Translations under genes and position numbers: made by a program
In this document: one piece after another, positions 1-8,429 of the stretch
Numbering within the stretch: position 1 is the first letter of the stretch
Layout of the letters: the number at the start of each line of letters is the position of its first letter
DNA from: Bradyrhizobium vignae
GTDB lineage: Bacteria > Pseudomonadota > Alphaproteobacteria > Rhizobiales > Xanthobacteraceae
Assembly (NCBI RefSeq): GCF_004114425.1
Contig: NZ_RDQF01000009.1
Coordinates: 62,001-126,000 of the forward strand
Direction of reading: 5' to 3'
DNA: 64,000 bases
Notes under the pieces: model-generated
Seen by the model: only the letters and a program-made list of their open reading frames with translations
Database searches by the model: none
Told to the model about the DNA's origin: nothing

Positions 1-850
1 AGATTTCGAGCTGACGGATGAAAACCCGCTGCAGATCGGCCGGCGGGTTCGAACCGGTTGTGGCACCGCAGGTGACGAGCCGGCCGCCCCGCCGCAACGA
101 CCGCAGCGATTCCCCCCAGCTCGCTTCGCCGACGCTGTCGATCACCATGTCGACACCGCCGCCGCTCATTTGCTGGATCGCGGGTGAGACCTTGTCGCTC
201 CGATAGTTGACGCCGCCATCCGCTCCCATCGCGACGGCCCTGGCGATCTTCTCGTCGCTCGAGGAGGTGACAAAGACACGAGCGCCGACTAGCTTGGCGA
301 GTTGCAGGCAAGCGACTGCGACGCCGCCACCGATGCCGACAATCATGACGCTTTCGCCGGGTTGCAGCGCGCGCTTGCCGAACAGCATCCGCCAGGCCGT
401 GAGATGGCCGGTCATCAGGGCGCCCGCCGCCACCAGATCAGCATCATCGGGCAGGGGAAAGAAGCAACTGCTGGGCATCGCGACGTAGTCTGCGAAGCCG
501 CCGTTGCGATGCTCGCCCATGATCTTGACGTTCTCGCATAGCGGCTGGTCGCCGGCCAGGCAGTAGCGGCACTTGCCGCAGAACGCCTCGGAGAAGGGCA
601 CAGCCTTCATGCCCGGCTTCAAGCCGCTGCCGGGCGCTGCCTCGACGATCTCGCCGGCGGCTTCAACCCCCATCACCTGCGGCAGTGTGTGGGTGATGCC
701 GCCGCCATTGTCGCGCATGTAGAGATCGACACGATTGACCGATGAGGCCGTGACCTTGAGCACGGACTCGCCCGCAGCCGGTGCCGGGTCGGGGAAATCG
801 CGCCAGGTCACGCCATCCGGTCCGCGTCGCTCCAGCACTGCCGCCTTCAT
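1..850 (-). CDS. Zinc-ADH-superfamily NAD(P)H:quinone oxidoreductase-like protein, 3' end outside window
   Basis: The first 283 codons of a medium-chain dehydrogenase/reductase run leftward off the window. The start begins Met-Lys-Ala-Ala-Val, typical of this family. Four cysteines (91, 94, 97, 105) form the structural zinc lobe, and a Rossmann G-x-G-x-x-G lies near residues 172-177. The catalytic-zinc positions are not conserved: the usual Cys is replaced by the Asn-Arg-Val-Asp segment at 39-42, and the usual Gly-His-Glu reads Gly-Val-Glu at 61-63. That favours a quinone-oxidoreductase or enoyl-reductase-like role over a true alcohol dehydrogenase. It diverges from the acyl-CoA ligase operon and may share its control region. 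The substrate is unknown. Confidence 0.88.
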   Translation of the reverse strand, partial: MKAAVLERRGPDGVTWRDFPDPAPAAGESVLKVTASSVNRVDLYMRDNGGGITHTLPQVMGVEAAGEIVEAAPGSGLKPGMKAVPFSEAFCGKCRYCLAGDQPLCENVKIMGEHRNGGFADYVAMPSSCFFPLPDDADLVAAGALMTGHLTAWRMLFGKRALQPGESVMIVGIGGGVAVACLQLAKLVGARVFVTSSSDEKIARAVAMGADGGVNYRSDKVSPAIQQMSGGGVDMVIDSVGEASWGESLRSLRRGGRLVTCGATTGSNPPADLQRVFIRQLEI

Positions 851-882
851 GCTCGCTCCCTGTTTTCGGTCGCACCGTTGAA

Positions 883-992
883 ACTAATGCACTAGCACAC
901 GGAACTTCGAGCGTACTCACCGCGCGAGATCACGTTTGCCGTCCAATTCAGTGTTGCAGTTCACTTCAGATATAATACACTAGCGAACTAAT
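883..992. promoter_or_regulatory. Divergent promoter region with two related 14-bp motifs
   Basis: Between the quinone-oxidoreductase-like gene and the acyl-CoA ligase lie ACTAATGCACTAGC (883-896) and ACTAGCGAACTAAT (979-992). The two share the half-elements ACTAAT and ACTAGC in swapped order, each pair offset by 8 bp. They may be binding sites for a regulator encoded elsewhere, since no regulator gene is adjacent inside the window. That they are operators is inference from the repetition alone. Confidence 0.35.
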
Positions 993-1034
993 ATGCCGTC
1001 AAGTGCATCGATCTATCGTCATGGAGGCAACGTC

Positions 1035-2693
1035 ATGAGCGAGAATCGCTTCGATCCCGTGGCGCATGCGCGCGCGATGCGTGCCAGCGGTTTCTGGATC
1101 GACAAGAGTTTTGACGAGTTCCTGCAGCAGGCGATCGCTGCCACGCCCAACAAGCTCGCGTTGATGGCGGACCGCGCCGATCGTGACGCGCCGAAGCGCC
1201 TGACCTACGCAGAGCTGGGTGACATGATTTCGCGCGCGGCGGCGGCGCTACGCCGTCTCGGCGTCGCTCCGGGCGATGTCGTGTCGGTCCAGTTGCCGAA
1301 CTGGTGGGAATTCGCGGTGATTGCGCTGGCGGCGTTCCGGGCTGGCGCGGTTGTCAATCCACTGATGCCGATCTTCCGCGAGCACGAGCTCGGCTACATG
1401 CTCGGCTTTGCCGAGACGAAGCTGCTGGTGGTGCCAAAGCTCTTCCGCGGGTTCGATCATGAGGCGATGGCGCTCTCGCTGCAGCCGGGCCTGCCGACGC
1501 TTGCACATGTCATCGTCGTCGACGGCGAGGGGCCCAACAGCTTCGAGCAGGCCCTGTTGTCCGGCAGCGAGCGTGTCGGTGCGCCGCCGGTCGGTGAGAT
1601 CGGCGCGCTGCCCGCAGACCGAATGGCCGTGCTGATGTTTACGTCGGGGACGACCGGCTCGCCGAAGGGCGTTATGCATTGCCTCAACACCCTGATGGGG
1701 TGCTGCATCGGACTTGCCAGGCGTTTCGGCCTCGACGCCGGCGATACCATGCTGGTCTGCTCGCCGCTCGGCCACATGACCGGCTTTGCCGCCGGCATGC
1801 TGCTCGGCTTGAAGATCGGCGCGACCGTGATCTTCCAGGACATCTGGGAGCCGAAGCGCGGCGTCTCGATCATGTCCAAGGAGGGCATTACCTATTCGGC
1901 GGGTGCTGCGACATTCCTGGCCGACATGTGTGAAGCCGTTGCAGCCGGCGCGACGAAGCCGGCTGAGCTGCGCAAGTTCCTCTGCGCGGGCGCGCCGATC
2001 CCGCCGGCGCTGATCGATCGCGCCTATCGGGAGCTCGATCTCAAGGTCTGCTCGCTGTGGGGCATGACCGAGTCCCTGGCGAGCACGTTGACCGAGCCGG
2101 AGCGGGCGCTGGAAAAATCATCGAAGACCGACGGGCGTCCCGTCGAGGGCGTCGCGGTCAAGGTCTTGCGCATGGACGGCTCGCCGGCCGCGGTCGGGGA
2201 GCGGGGCCTGCTCAAGGTCCGCGGCGCGCAGATGTTCCTCGGCTACTACAAGCGGGAGGACATGGAGCCGTTCGACGCCGAGGGCTGGTTCGATACCGGC
2301 GACATGGCCTATATGGATGACGAGGGCTACATCCGGATCGACGGCCGCATCAAGGACATCATCATTCGCGGCGGGGAAAACATCCCCGTCTTGGACATCG
2401 AAAACCTGATGTTCAAGCTTCCCGCCGTGCTGTCCGTGGCGATCGTTGGCTATCCGGATCCACGGCTCGGAGAGCGGGCTTGCGCTTTCGTCGTGCTGCG
2501 CTCCGGCACGACGCTCGATCTGGCCGCCGTGCAGGCTCACATGGCCGAGCACAAGGTCGCCAAGCAGTATTGGCCCGAGCGTCTTGAAATCGTCGCCGAC
2601 CTGCCAAAGACGCCGGCCGGCAAGGTGCAGAAATATCAGCTCCGCGAAATTGCCAAGGCGTTCGCCGAGCCGCCCCACAAGGCCAGCGCATGA
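1035..2693 (+). CDS. Acyl-CoA synthetase (AMP-forming), cyclohexanecarboxylate-CoA-ligase-like
   Basis: A 552-residue ANL-superfamily ligase that would activate a carboxylic acid to its CoA thioester with ATP. The AMP-binding signature SGTTGSPKG lies near residue 203, and the C-terminal domain carries the catalytic lysine context PKTPAGKVQKYQ near 529. The early segment Asn-Trp-Trp-Glu-Phe and following residues resemble proteins annotated as cyclohexanecarboxylate-CoA ligase. The start was set at the ATG preceded by GGAGG; an upstream in-frame ATG at 993 has no good ribosome site. It is the first gene of a seven-gene operon and overlaps the next gene by four bases (ATGA). It probably acts as the entry enzyme. 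The exact acid is not determinable. Confidence 0.9.
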   Translation: MSENRFDPVAHARAMRASGFWIDKSFDEFLQQAIAATPNKLALMADRADRDAPKRLTYAELGDMISRAAAALRRLGVAPGDVVSVQLPNWWEFAVIALAAFRAGAVVNPLMPIFREHELGYMLGFAETKLLVVPKLFRGFDHEAMALSLQPGLPTLAHVIVVDGEGPNSFEQALLSGSERVGAPPVGEIGALPADRMAVLMFTSGTTGSPKGVMHCLNTLMGCCIGLARRFGLDAGDTMLVCSPLGHMTGFAAGMLLGLKIGATVIFQDIWEPKRGVSIMSKEGITYSAGAATFLADMCEAVAAGATKPAELRKFLCAGAPIPPALIDRAYRELDLKVCSLWGMTESLASTLTEPERALEKSSKTDGRPVEGVAVKVLRMDGSPAAVGERGLLKVRGAQMFLGYYKREDMEPFDAEGWFDTGDMAYMDDEGYIRIDGRIKDIIIRGGENIPVLDIENLMFKLPAVLSVAIVGYPDPRLGERACAFVVLRSGTTLDLAAVQAHMAEHKVAKQYWPERLEIVADLPKTPAGKVQKYQLREIAKAFAEPPHKASA

Positions 2694-3451
2694 CCGCGCG
2701 TCTCAAGGATCGGGTCTGCGTCGTCACCGGCGCAGCGCGCGGCATCGGCTTATCAATTGCCGAGCGCTTCGGCCGCGAGGGTGGACGCCTCGCCTGTGTC
2801 GATATCAGCGCAAAGCGGCTGGAGCCCGCGGTTGACAGGCTGAAGGACGTGGGGTTCGAGGCCAGGGGATACGAGGTTGATGTCGGCCGTCGCGATGACG
2901 TTCACGCGCTGTTCAAGCGCGTCGAACGCGAGTTCGGCGCGCCGGTCGCGGTGCTCGTCAACAATGCCGTGTTCGCGCGCTTCGAGCCGCTGGCAGAGAT
3001 CGCGGTCGACACGGTGGAGCGGATGTTTGCCGTCGGCGTGCATGGCCTGATCTGGGCGACGCAGGCGGTGGTCCCGCAGATGGAGCGGCGCGGCGGCGGA
3101 GCAATCGTGAATCTGAGCTCGGTGTCGGCGTTTCACCCGGCCAAGGATTCCATCGCCTATTCCGCGCTAAAAGCCGGCGTCGTCGGCCTCTCGCGCGCCT
3201 CGGCGATCGAGCTCGCCGCGAAGAAGATCCGCGTCAATGTGATCGCGCCGGGCATGATCGGAACGCCGGCCTCGATCGCACAGTTCGACGAGCCAACGAT
3301 TGCGGCGCGTCAGGCCGAGATGCCCGCCGGGCGCTTCGGCCAGCCCGAGGAGATCGCTTCGCTCGCCGCGTTCCTTGCGAGCGACGATGCCAGCTACGTC
3401 CAGGGCGCGGTCATCACCGCCGACGGCGGCTGGACCGTTCCTGCAAAATAG
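2690..3451 (+). CDS. SDR-family oxidoreductase
   Basis: A 253-residue classical short-chain dehydrogenase. The cofactor motif TGAARGIG sits near residues 13-20, the Asn-Asn-Ala motif appears as LVNNAV, and the catalytic Tyr and Lys lie in YSALK near residues 157-161, preceded by the conserved serine. It is translationally coupled to the CoA ligase upstream and followed 10 bp later by a second SDR. In this context it probably oxidises a hydroxyacyl-CoA or a related alcohol intermediate. Cofactor preference and substrate cannot be assigned. Confidence 0.9.
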   Translation: MTARLKDRVCVVTGAARGIGLSIAERFGREGGRLACVDISAKRLEPAVDRLKDVGFEARGYEVDVGRRDDVHALFKRVEREFGAPVAVLVNNAVFARFEPLAEIAVDTVERMFAVGVHGLIWATQAVVPQMERRGGGAIVNLSSVSAFHPAKDSIAYSALKAGVVGLSRASAIELAAKKIRVNVIAPGMIGTPASIAQFDEPTIAARQAEMPAGRFGQPEEIASLAAFLASDDASYVQGAVITADGGWTVPAK

Positions 3452-3461
3452 GAGAAGGCGC

Positions 3462-4247
3462 ATGAAGCGGCTCGAAGGCAAGCGCGCGGTCGTCACCGGC
3501 GGCGGAAGCGGGATCGGCCGCGCCAGCGCCCTCCGCTTCGCGCGCGAAGGTGCGTCCGTCCTCGTGGTCGGCCGCGCCGGGAATGCCGAAGAGACCGCGT
3601 CGGCCATCCGGGCTGAGGGTGGCATCGCATCCGCTATGATCACGGACGCCGCGGTCGAGGAGAATGTGGCCGCGATCGTCTCGCGCTGTGTCTCGGAGTT
3701 CGGTGGGCTGGAGATCTTCTTCGCCAATATCGGGGTTACCGGGACCAATACGCCGTTGCTGGAGCAAACGGTGGAGGAATGGTCCGAGGTCTACCGCATC
3801 AACACGATTAGCTGCTTCCTCGCCATCAAATACGCCGGACGCCATATGACCGCGCAAGGCTATGGATCGATCATCCTGACCTCGTCCGCGGCCTCGCTAC
3901 GCGCCAATGCCGGCGCGATTTCCTATAGCGCAAGCAAGGCGGCGGTGAACAATCTGGCGCAGACGGCGGCGAATGCCTTTGCCGGCACCGGCGTGCGCGT
4001 CAATGCGGTGCTGCCCGGCCTCGTCGAGACGCAGCTGACCCGCAAAGTGTTCGACGACGCCCGCGCACGAGGCATCGAATCCAAGCTCGGCCACGTCACG
4101 CCGCTGAAACGGCCGGGCCGCTCCGAGGAGATCGCGGCCGCCGCGGCGTTCCTGGCCTGTGACGACTCTTCGTATGTGGACGGCCAGTTGCTGTCCGTCG
4201 ACGGCGGTGTCAGCAGCACCCATCCCTTCGGCCGGATCGCGCTCTAG
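3462..4247 (+). CDS. SDR-family oxidoreductase (second in operon)
   Basis: A 261-residue short-chain dehydrogenase with TGGGSGIG near the N-terminus and catalytic YSASK at about 155-159. The usual NNAG structural motif is replaced by FANIG, a mild departure from the classical family. The start was chosen at the ATG 8 bases after GGAG. A longer frame that reads back into the preceding SDR was ignored because it lacks domain support. The two tandem SDRs are not close copies and presumably act at different steps of the same acyl-CoA route. Confidence 0.88.
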   Translation: MKRLEGKRAVVTGGGSGIGRASALRFAREGASVLVVGRAGNAEETASAIRAEGGIASAMITDAAVEENVAAIVSRCVSEFGGLEIFFANIGVTGTNTPLLEQTVEEWSEVYRINTISCFLAIKYAGRHMTAQGYGSIILTSSAASLRANAGAISYSASKAAVNNLAQTAANAFAGTGVRVNAVLPGLVETQLTRKVFDDARARGIESKLGHVTPLKRPGRSEEIAAAAAFLACDDSSYVDGQLLSVDGGVSSTHPFGRIAL

Positions 4248-4289
4248 CAAGGCCGACGGCCCAACAAGAACAGAGACAGGAGAGGCGCC

Positions 4290-5534
4290 GTGGATTTCGA
4301 ACTCCCGAAGGAGATCACCGACAAGCTGGCCGAGCTCGACGCGTTCATCGAGGCGGAGATCAAGCCGCTCGAACGGGACAACATCAGGTTCTTCGATCAC
4401 CGCCGAGAGAACGCGCGGACCGACTGGGACAATGACGGTCGTCCCCGCGATGAATGGCGAGCGCTGATCGGCGAGATGGAGCGACGCGCCGACAAGGCGG
4501 GACATCTGCGCTACGGCCTCCCGAAATCATGCGGCGGGCAGGGCGCCTCGAATCTGGCGATCGCCGCGATCCGCGAGCATCTGGCGGCCAAGGGGCTCGG
4601 TCTGCACAACGACTTGCAGGACGAGTCGTCAATCGTCGGTAATTTTCCGATCATCCCCGCGCTGGCCGATTATGGGACCGAGGAGCAGAAGACCTATATC
4701 GAAGGCATCATCACAGGAAAGAAGCATCTGTCGTTCGGCCTGACCGAGCCCGGGCACGGCAGCGATGCGACATGGCTCGAGACGTCAGGCGTGCGCGACG
4801 GAAACCATTGGGTCATCAACGGCCGCAAGCGCTGGAACAGTCAGGTCGCGCGGGCGCATGCCAATCTGGTGTTCGCCCGCACCTCGGGCAAACCGGGCGA
4901 GGCCAAGGGCATTACCGCCTTCATCGTGCCGACCAACGCGCCCGGCCATAACGTGCTCTACAATCACTGGACCTTCAACATGCCGAGCGATCATGCAGAG
5001 ACGGAGCTCGTCAATGTGCGGGTGCCCGACAGCGCGATCCTCCACAGGGAGGGCGAGGGGCTCGTCGTAGCGCAACGGTTTGTGCATGAGAACCGCATTC
5101 GCCAGGCCGCGGCCAGCGCCGGCGCGGCGCGCTATTGCATCCAGGAGGCGGTCAAATACGCCAAATCGCGCGTCGCGTTCGGCGAGCCGCTGGCCAAGAA
5201 GCAGGCCGTTCAGTTCCCGCTCGTCGAGCTCTGGGCCGAGTACCAGATGCTGCGCAACTTCATCTTCCGCACGGCATGGCAGATGGATCGCCAGAACCCG
5301 CTGACGATCAGCGATATGGTCTCGATCTGTAACTTCCGTGCCAACCGGCTGTGCTGCGAGGCGGCGGACCATGCGATGCAGGTGCATGGCGGCATGGGCT
5401 ATAGCCGCGCCTTGCCGTTCGAGCACATCTACCGCCACCATCGCCGTTACCGCATCACGGAGGGAACGGAGGAGGTGCAGATGCGGCGCGTGGCGCAGTA
5501 TCTGTTCGGCTTCAGCGGCAAGAGCGCGAGCTGA
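4290..5534 (+). CDS. Acyl-CoA dehydrogenase
   Basis: A 414-residue FAD-dependent acyl-CoA dehydrogenase starting at GTG behind an AGGAGAGG ribosome site. The middle-domain signature LTEPGHGSD is present. The C-terminal ITEGTEEVQ segment carries the glutamate at the position of the catalytic base. It lies directly upstream of an APH-like kinase. Such acyl-CoA dehydrogenase/phosphotransferase pairs are known from ACAD10/ACAD11 and from the levulinate lvaA/lvaC genes, where the kinase phosphorylates a 4-hydroxyacyl-CoA and the dehydrogenase-fold enzyme eliminates phosphate. That role is inferred here; a plain 2,3-dehydrogenation is the alternative. Confidence 0.92.
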   Translation: MDFELPKEITDKLAELDAFIEAEIKPLERDNIRFFDHRRENARTDWDNDGRPRDEWRALIGEMERRADKAGHLRYGLPKSCGGQGASNLAIAAIREHLAAKGLGLHNDLQDESSIVGNFPIIPALADYGTEEQKTYIEGIITGKKHLSFGLTEPGHGSDATWLETSGVRDGNHWVINGRKRWNSQVARAHANLVFARTSGKPGEAKGITAFIVPTNAPGHNVLYNHWTFNMPSDHAETELVNVRVPDSAILHREGEGLVVAQRFVHENRIRQAAASAGAARYCIQEAVKYAKSRVAFGEPLAKKQAVQFPLVELWAEYQMLRNFIFRTAWQMDRQNPLTISDMVSICNFRANRLCCEAADHAMQVHGGMGYSRALPFEHIYRHHRRYRITEGTEEVQMRRVAQYLFGFSGKSAS

Positions 5535-5539
5535 TTGCG

Positions 5540-6574
5540 ATGAGTGGGCAGGCGAGCGACGTGGATTTCGACCTTCGTCAACTCGACGTGTACTTGCGGG
5601 ATTGGCTCGGCGGCAGCGCCGAAACCTGCGTGACGCGCACCAGCGGCGGCATGTCGAATCCGACTTATTTCGTGACTCGCGGTGACTGGCAGGCCGTGCT
5701 GCGCAAGCAGCCAAACAATGTCCTGATGCCGTCGGCGCACGCCATCGATCGCGAATATCGCGTCCTCACGGCCCTGCAGCGGAGCGTCGTCCCGACGCCG
5801 CGACCCTTCCGTTATTGCGAGGATCGCGAAGTGCTGGGCACGCCGTTCTATCTGATGGAATGGCTGAAAGGGCGGGTCATTTACGACTACGCACTGCCGG
5901 GGCTTGCGAAGGAGGAGCGGGCGGACTGCTATCGTTCGATGGCGGAAACACTGGCTGCGCTGCATCGGCTCGACTATTGCGCCGTTGGGCTCGGTGATTT
6001 CGGCAAGCCTGGAAACTATTTCGCCCGCCAGCTCAATCGCTGGTCAAGATTGTGGACCGAGTATCGCCGCGGTGATGACGACAATCCGGCGCTCGATAGG
6101 ATGGTGCGCTGGCTCTCCGAGCGCGTGCCCGAGAGCGACAGTCTCGCGCTTTGCCATGGTGACTTCCGGATGGCGAATCTGGTGTTCCATCCGACCGAGC
6201 CGCGTGTGATCGGGGTGCTCGATTGGGAGCTGTCGACCCTTGGCCACCCGCTCGTCGATCTCGCCTTCAACACCCAGGCCTGGCGCATGGCCCCGGACGA
6301 GAACGGTGGCTTGCTCGGCCTGTCGCTGGAAGAGATGGGAATACCGGGCGAGCAAGCCTATCTCGACCGCTACTACGACAGCGCAGCGGCGACAGAGCGC
6401 CTGACGGCGTTTCACCAGGTCTTCGCGATGTTCCGCGGCGCGGTCGGCAGCGCCGGCGTCGCGGCGCGGGGCGATCTCGGCAACAACACGCTGCCTGATG
6501 CCGCGAACATCGGGCGCCGGCTCGCCCGCGCCTATGCAACGCGGGGAATGGAATTGATCGAGGGCGAACCATGA
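5540..6574 (+). CDS. APH-family phosphotransferase (ACAD10/LvaA-like acyl kinase)
   Basis: A 344-residue aminoglycoside-phosphotransferase-fold protein. The Brenner-type catalytic loop H-G-D-x4-N lies near residues 206-213 and the metal-binding Asp-Trp-Glu near 229. It starts 5 bases after the acyl-CoA dehydrogenase stop and overlaps the nitroreductase start by four bases. Members beside acyl-CoA dehydrogenases (LvaA; the N-terminal domain of ACAD10/11) phosphorylate the 4-hydroxyl of 4-hydroxyacyl-CoAs. The linkage to a CoA ligase, SDRs and a dehydrogenase makes that role more likely here than antibiotic resistance. Confidence 0.85.
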   Translation: MSGQASDVDFDLRQLDVYLRDWLGGSAETCVTRTSGGMSNPTYFVTRGDWQAVLRKQPNNVLMPSAHAIDREYRVLTALQRSVVPTPRPFRYCEDREVLGTPFYLMEWLKGRVIYDYALPGLAKEERADCYRSMAETLAALHRLDYCAVGLGDFGKPGNYFARQLNRWSRLWTEYRRGDDDNPALDRMVRWLSERVPESDSLALCHGDFRMANLVFHPTEPRVIGVLDWELSTLGHPLVDLAFNTQAWRMAPDENGGLLGLSLEEMGIPGEQAYLDRYYDSAAATERLTAFHQVFAMFRGAVGSAGVAARGDLGNNTLPDAANIGRRLARAYATRGMELIEGEP

Positions 6575-7257
6575 GCATTTCGGAACGACCGTCGATGAGC
6601 GTCGATGAAGTCATCCGCCGGCGCCGCTCGGTGCGCGGCTTCCTCCCCCGCGAGGTGCCGGATCCGATCCTGCGCGAGGTCTTTGCTCTGGCGCAGTGGG
6701 CGCCCTCGAACTGCAACGTGCAGCCCTGGGTGCCGCACGTCGTATCGGGTGAAACGCTAACACATGTCCGGGACGCGTTGGTGGCAGCCGGTATGCGCGA
6801 TGAGCCGATCAAGCCAGACTGGCCGGCCGATGGCAAGTTCAGCGGGGTCTATCGCGAGCGCCAGGTCGGCGCGGCGCAGGCGCTCTATGGTGCGATGGGT
6901 GTGGCGCGAAGTGACAGTGTCGGACGCAAGCTGGCCTACATTCGCAACCACGCATTCTTCGACGCTCCTCACGCGGTCTTTATCTTCATGCCGGAACCGT
7001 TCGATACGCGTGAGGCTGTTGATCTCGGCATGTACGCGCAGACACTGATGCTCTTGCTCACCGCGCGCGGCATCGCGTCCTGCGCGCAAGGCGCGCTCGG
7101 ATTGTTCCCGGACATCGTGCGCGCGGAGCTCGGAATCCCCGCCACTCAAAAGCTGCTGTTTGGCATCTCGTTTGGCTATGAGGATAGCGACGTCAAGGCC
7201 AATGCTGCGCGCGTCGACCGCGCGCCGATCGACGACGTCGTACGTTTTCACCGCTGA
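6571..7257 (+). CDS. Nitroreductase-family FMN oxidoreductase
   Basis: A 228-residue protein with the N-terminal FMN-binding arginine segment RRRRSVRGF and the downstream WAPSNCNVQPW motif that bounds the flavin site in this family. It is coupled to the kinase upstream by an ATGA overlap and is followed after 23 bp by the racemase gene. Nitroreductase-fold enzymes also reduce enones or act as flavin dehydrogenases, and within a CoA catabolic operon such a role is plausible. The natural substrate is not evident. Confidence 0.88.
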   Translation: MSISERPSMSVDEVIRRRRSVRGFLPREVPDPILREVFALAQWAPSNCNVQPWVPHVVSGETLTHVRDALVAAGMRDEPIKPDWPADGKFSGVYRERQVGAAQALYGAMGVARSDSVGRKLAYIRNHAFFDAPHAVFIFMPEPFDTREAVDLGMYAQTLMLLLTARGIASCAQGALGLFPDIVRAELGIPATQKLLFGISFGYEDSDVKANAARVDRAPIDDVVRFHR

Positions 7258-7280
7258 CATCCATCAGAGGAGAGGTCGCC

Positions 7281-8429
7281 TTGACCGGACCGTTGCATGG
7301 TTTTCGCATCGTCGAGATGGGCGGGATTGGGCCGGCGCCCTTTGCTGGCGCGTTGCTCGGCGATATGGGAGCGGACGTGTTGCGGATCGATCGCATCCCC
7401 CGGCCCGGCGTGGAACCGGATCTGCCGGCGCAGTTCGATTTCTACAACCGCAACAAGCGTTCGGTCGCGCTCGATCTCAAGCAACCGCAAGCAATCGCGA
7501 CCGTGCTGCAACTCGTGGCGCGGGCCGATGCGATGATCGAGGGCTTTCGACCTTCGGTGATGGAGCGGCTCGGGCTCGGGCCTGATCCATGCCACGCTGT
7601 CAATCCACGTCTGGTCTATGCGCGCATGACTGGCTGGGGACAGCAAGGACCGATGTCGCAGGAGGCGGGGCACGACATCAATTATCTCGCATTGACCGGC
7701 GCGTTGCATTGCCTCGGCGACACGGACCGCCCACCGCCACCGCCGCTCAATCTCGTGGCCGACCTCGGCGGCGGCGCGCTCTATCTGACCGTCGGTCTGC
7801 TTGCGGCAGCCATGGAGGCGAGGCAATCGGGCAAAGGACAGACCATCGATGTGGCGATGATCGACGGCGTGACGCATCTGATGTCGGCGTTTCAGGCGTT
7901 TCGGCAGCAGGGCAGCTGGACCGAGCGGCGTGCCGACAACATCGTCGATGGCGGCGCACCCTTCTACGGGAGCTATGCAACCAAGGACGGCAAGTTCATT
8001 GCGGTCGGCGCGATCGAACCGCACTTCTACGCCAATCTGTTGGGCGTGATGGAGGTGACGACGGGAGAGCTCCCGGAACAGAATGACCGCGCATCCTGGC
8101 CGCAGATGCGCCAGCGCTTCGCCGAGATATTTGCGGGACGAACGCGCGACGAATGGGTCGCCGCCGCGCTGGGGCGCGATGCCTGTCTTGCGCCAGTCTT
8201 GACCATTGACGAGGCGCCCGCGCATCCGCAGATGCAGGCCCGGAGTGCCTACGTCATGTTCGATGGGGTGCGACACCCCAGCCCGGCGCCGCGCTTCTCG
8301 CGCACGGCTTCTGAGCTTCACACGTCGCCGCCAGCGCCGGGACGTGATACAAGACAAGCGCTTGCAGATTGGGGCGCTTCGCCGGAGCAAATCGCAACGC
8401 TGGCGTCCGCCGGCGCCATCGCGAGATGA
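7281..8429 (+). CDS. Alpha-methylacyl-CoA racemase (CaiB/BaiF superfamily)
   Basis: A 382-residue CaiB/BaiF-fold protein with a TTG start behind AGAGGAGAGG. The catalytic residues of alpha-methylacyl-CoA racemase can be placed: His131 in GHDINY, Asp161 in the ADLGGG segment and Glu246 in AIEPHFY. The spacings (30 and 85 residues) match His126, Asp156 and Glu241 of the Mycobacterium enzyme. This argues for epimerisation of a 2-methylacyl-CoA and against CoA transfer. As the last gene of the operon it would prepare branched acyl-CoAs for the stereospecific dehydrogenase. Confidence 0.9.
   Translation: MTGPLHGFRIVEMGGIGPAPFAGALLGDMGADVLRIDRIPRPGVEPDLPAQFDFYNRNKRSVALDLKQPQAIATVLQLVARADAMIEGFRPSVMERLGLGPDPCHAVNPRLVYARMTGWGQQGPMSQEAGHDINYLALTGALHCLGDTDRPPPPPLNLVADLGGGALYLTVGLLAAAMEARQSGKGQTIDVAMIDGVTHLMSAFQAFRQQGSWTERRADNIVDGGAPFYGSYATKDGKFIAVGAIEPHFYANLLGVMEVTTGELPEQNDRASWPQMRQRFAEIFAGRTRDEWVAAALGRDACLAPVLTIDEAPAHPQMQARSAYVMFDGVRHPSPAPRFSRTASELHTSPPAPGRDTRQALADWGASPEQIATLASAGAIAR

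Noticed and set aside
993..1034. Upstream ATG extending the acyl-CoA ligase by 14 residues
   Set aside because: No ribosome site before it, while GGAGG precedes the ATG at 1035.
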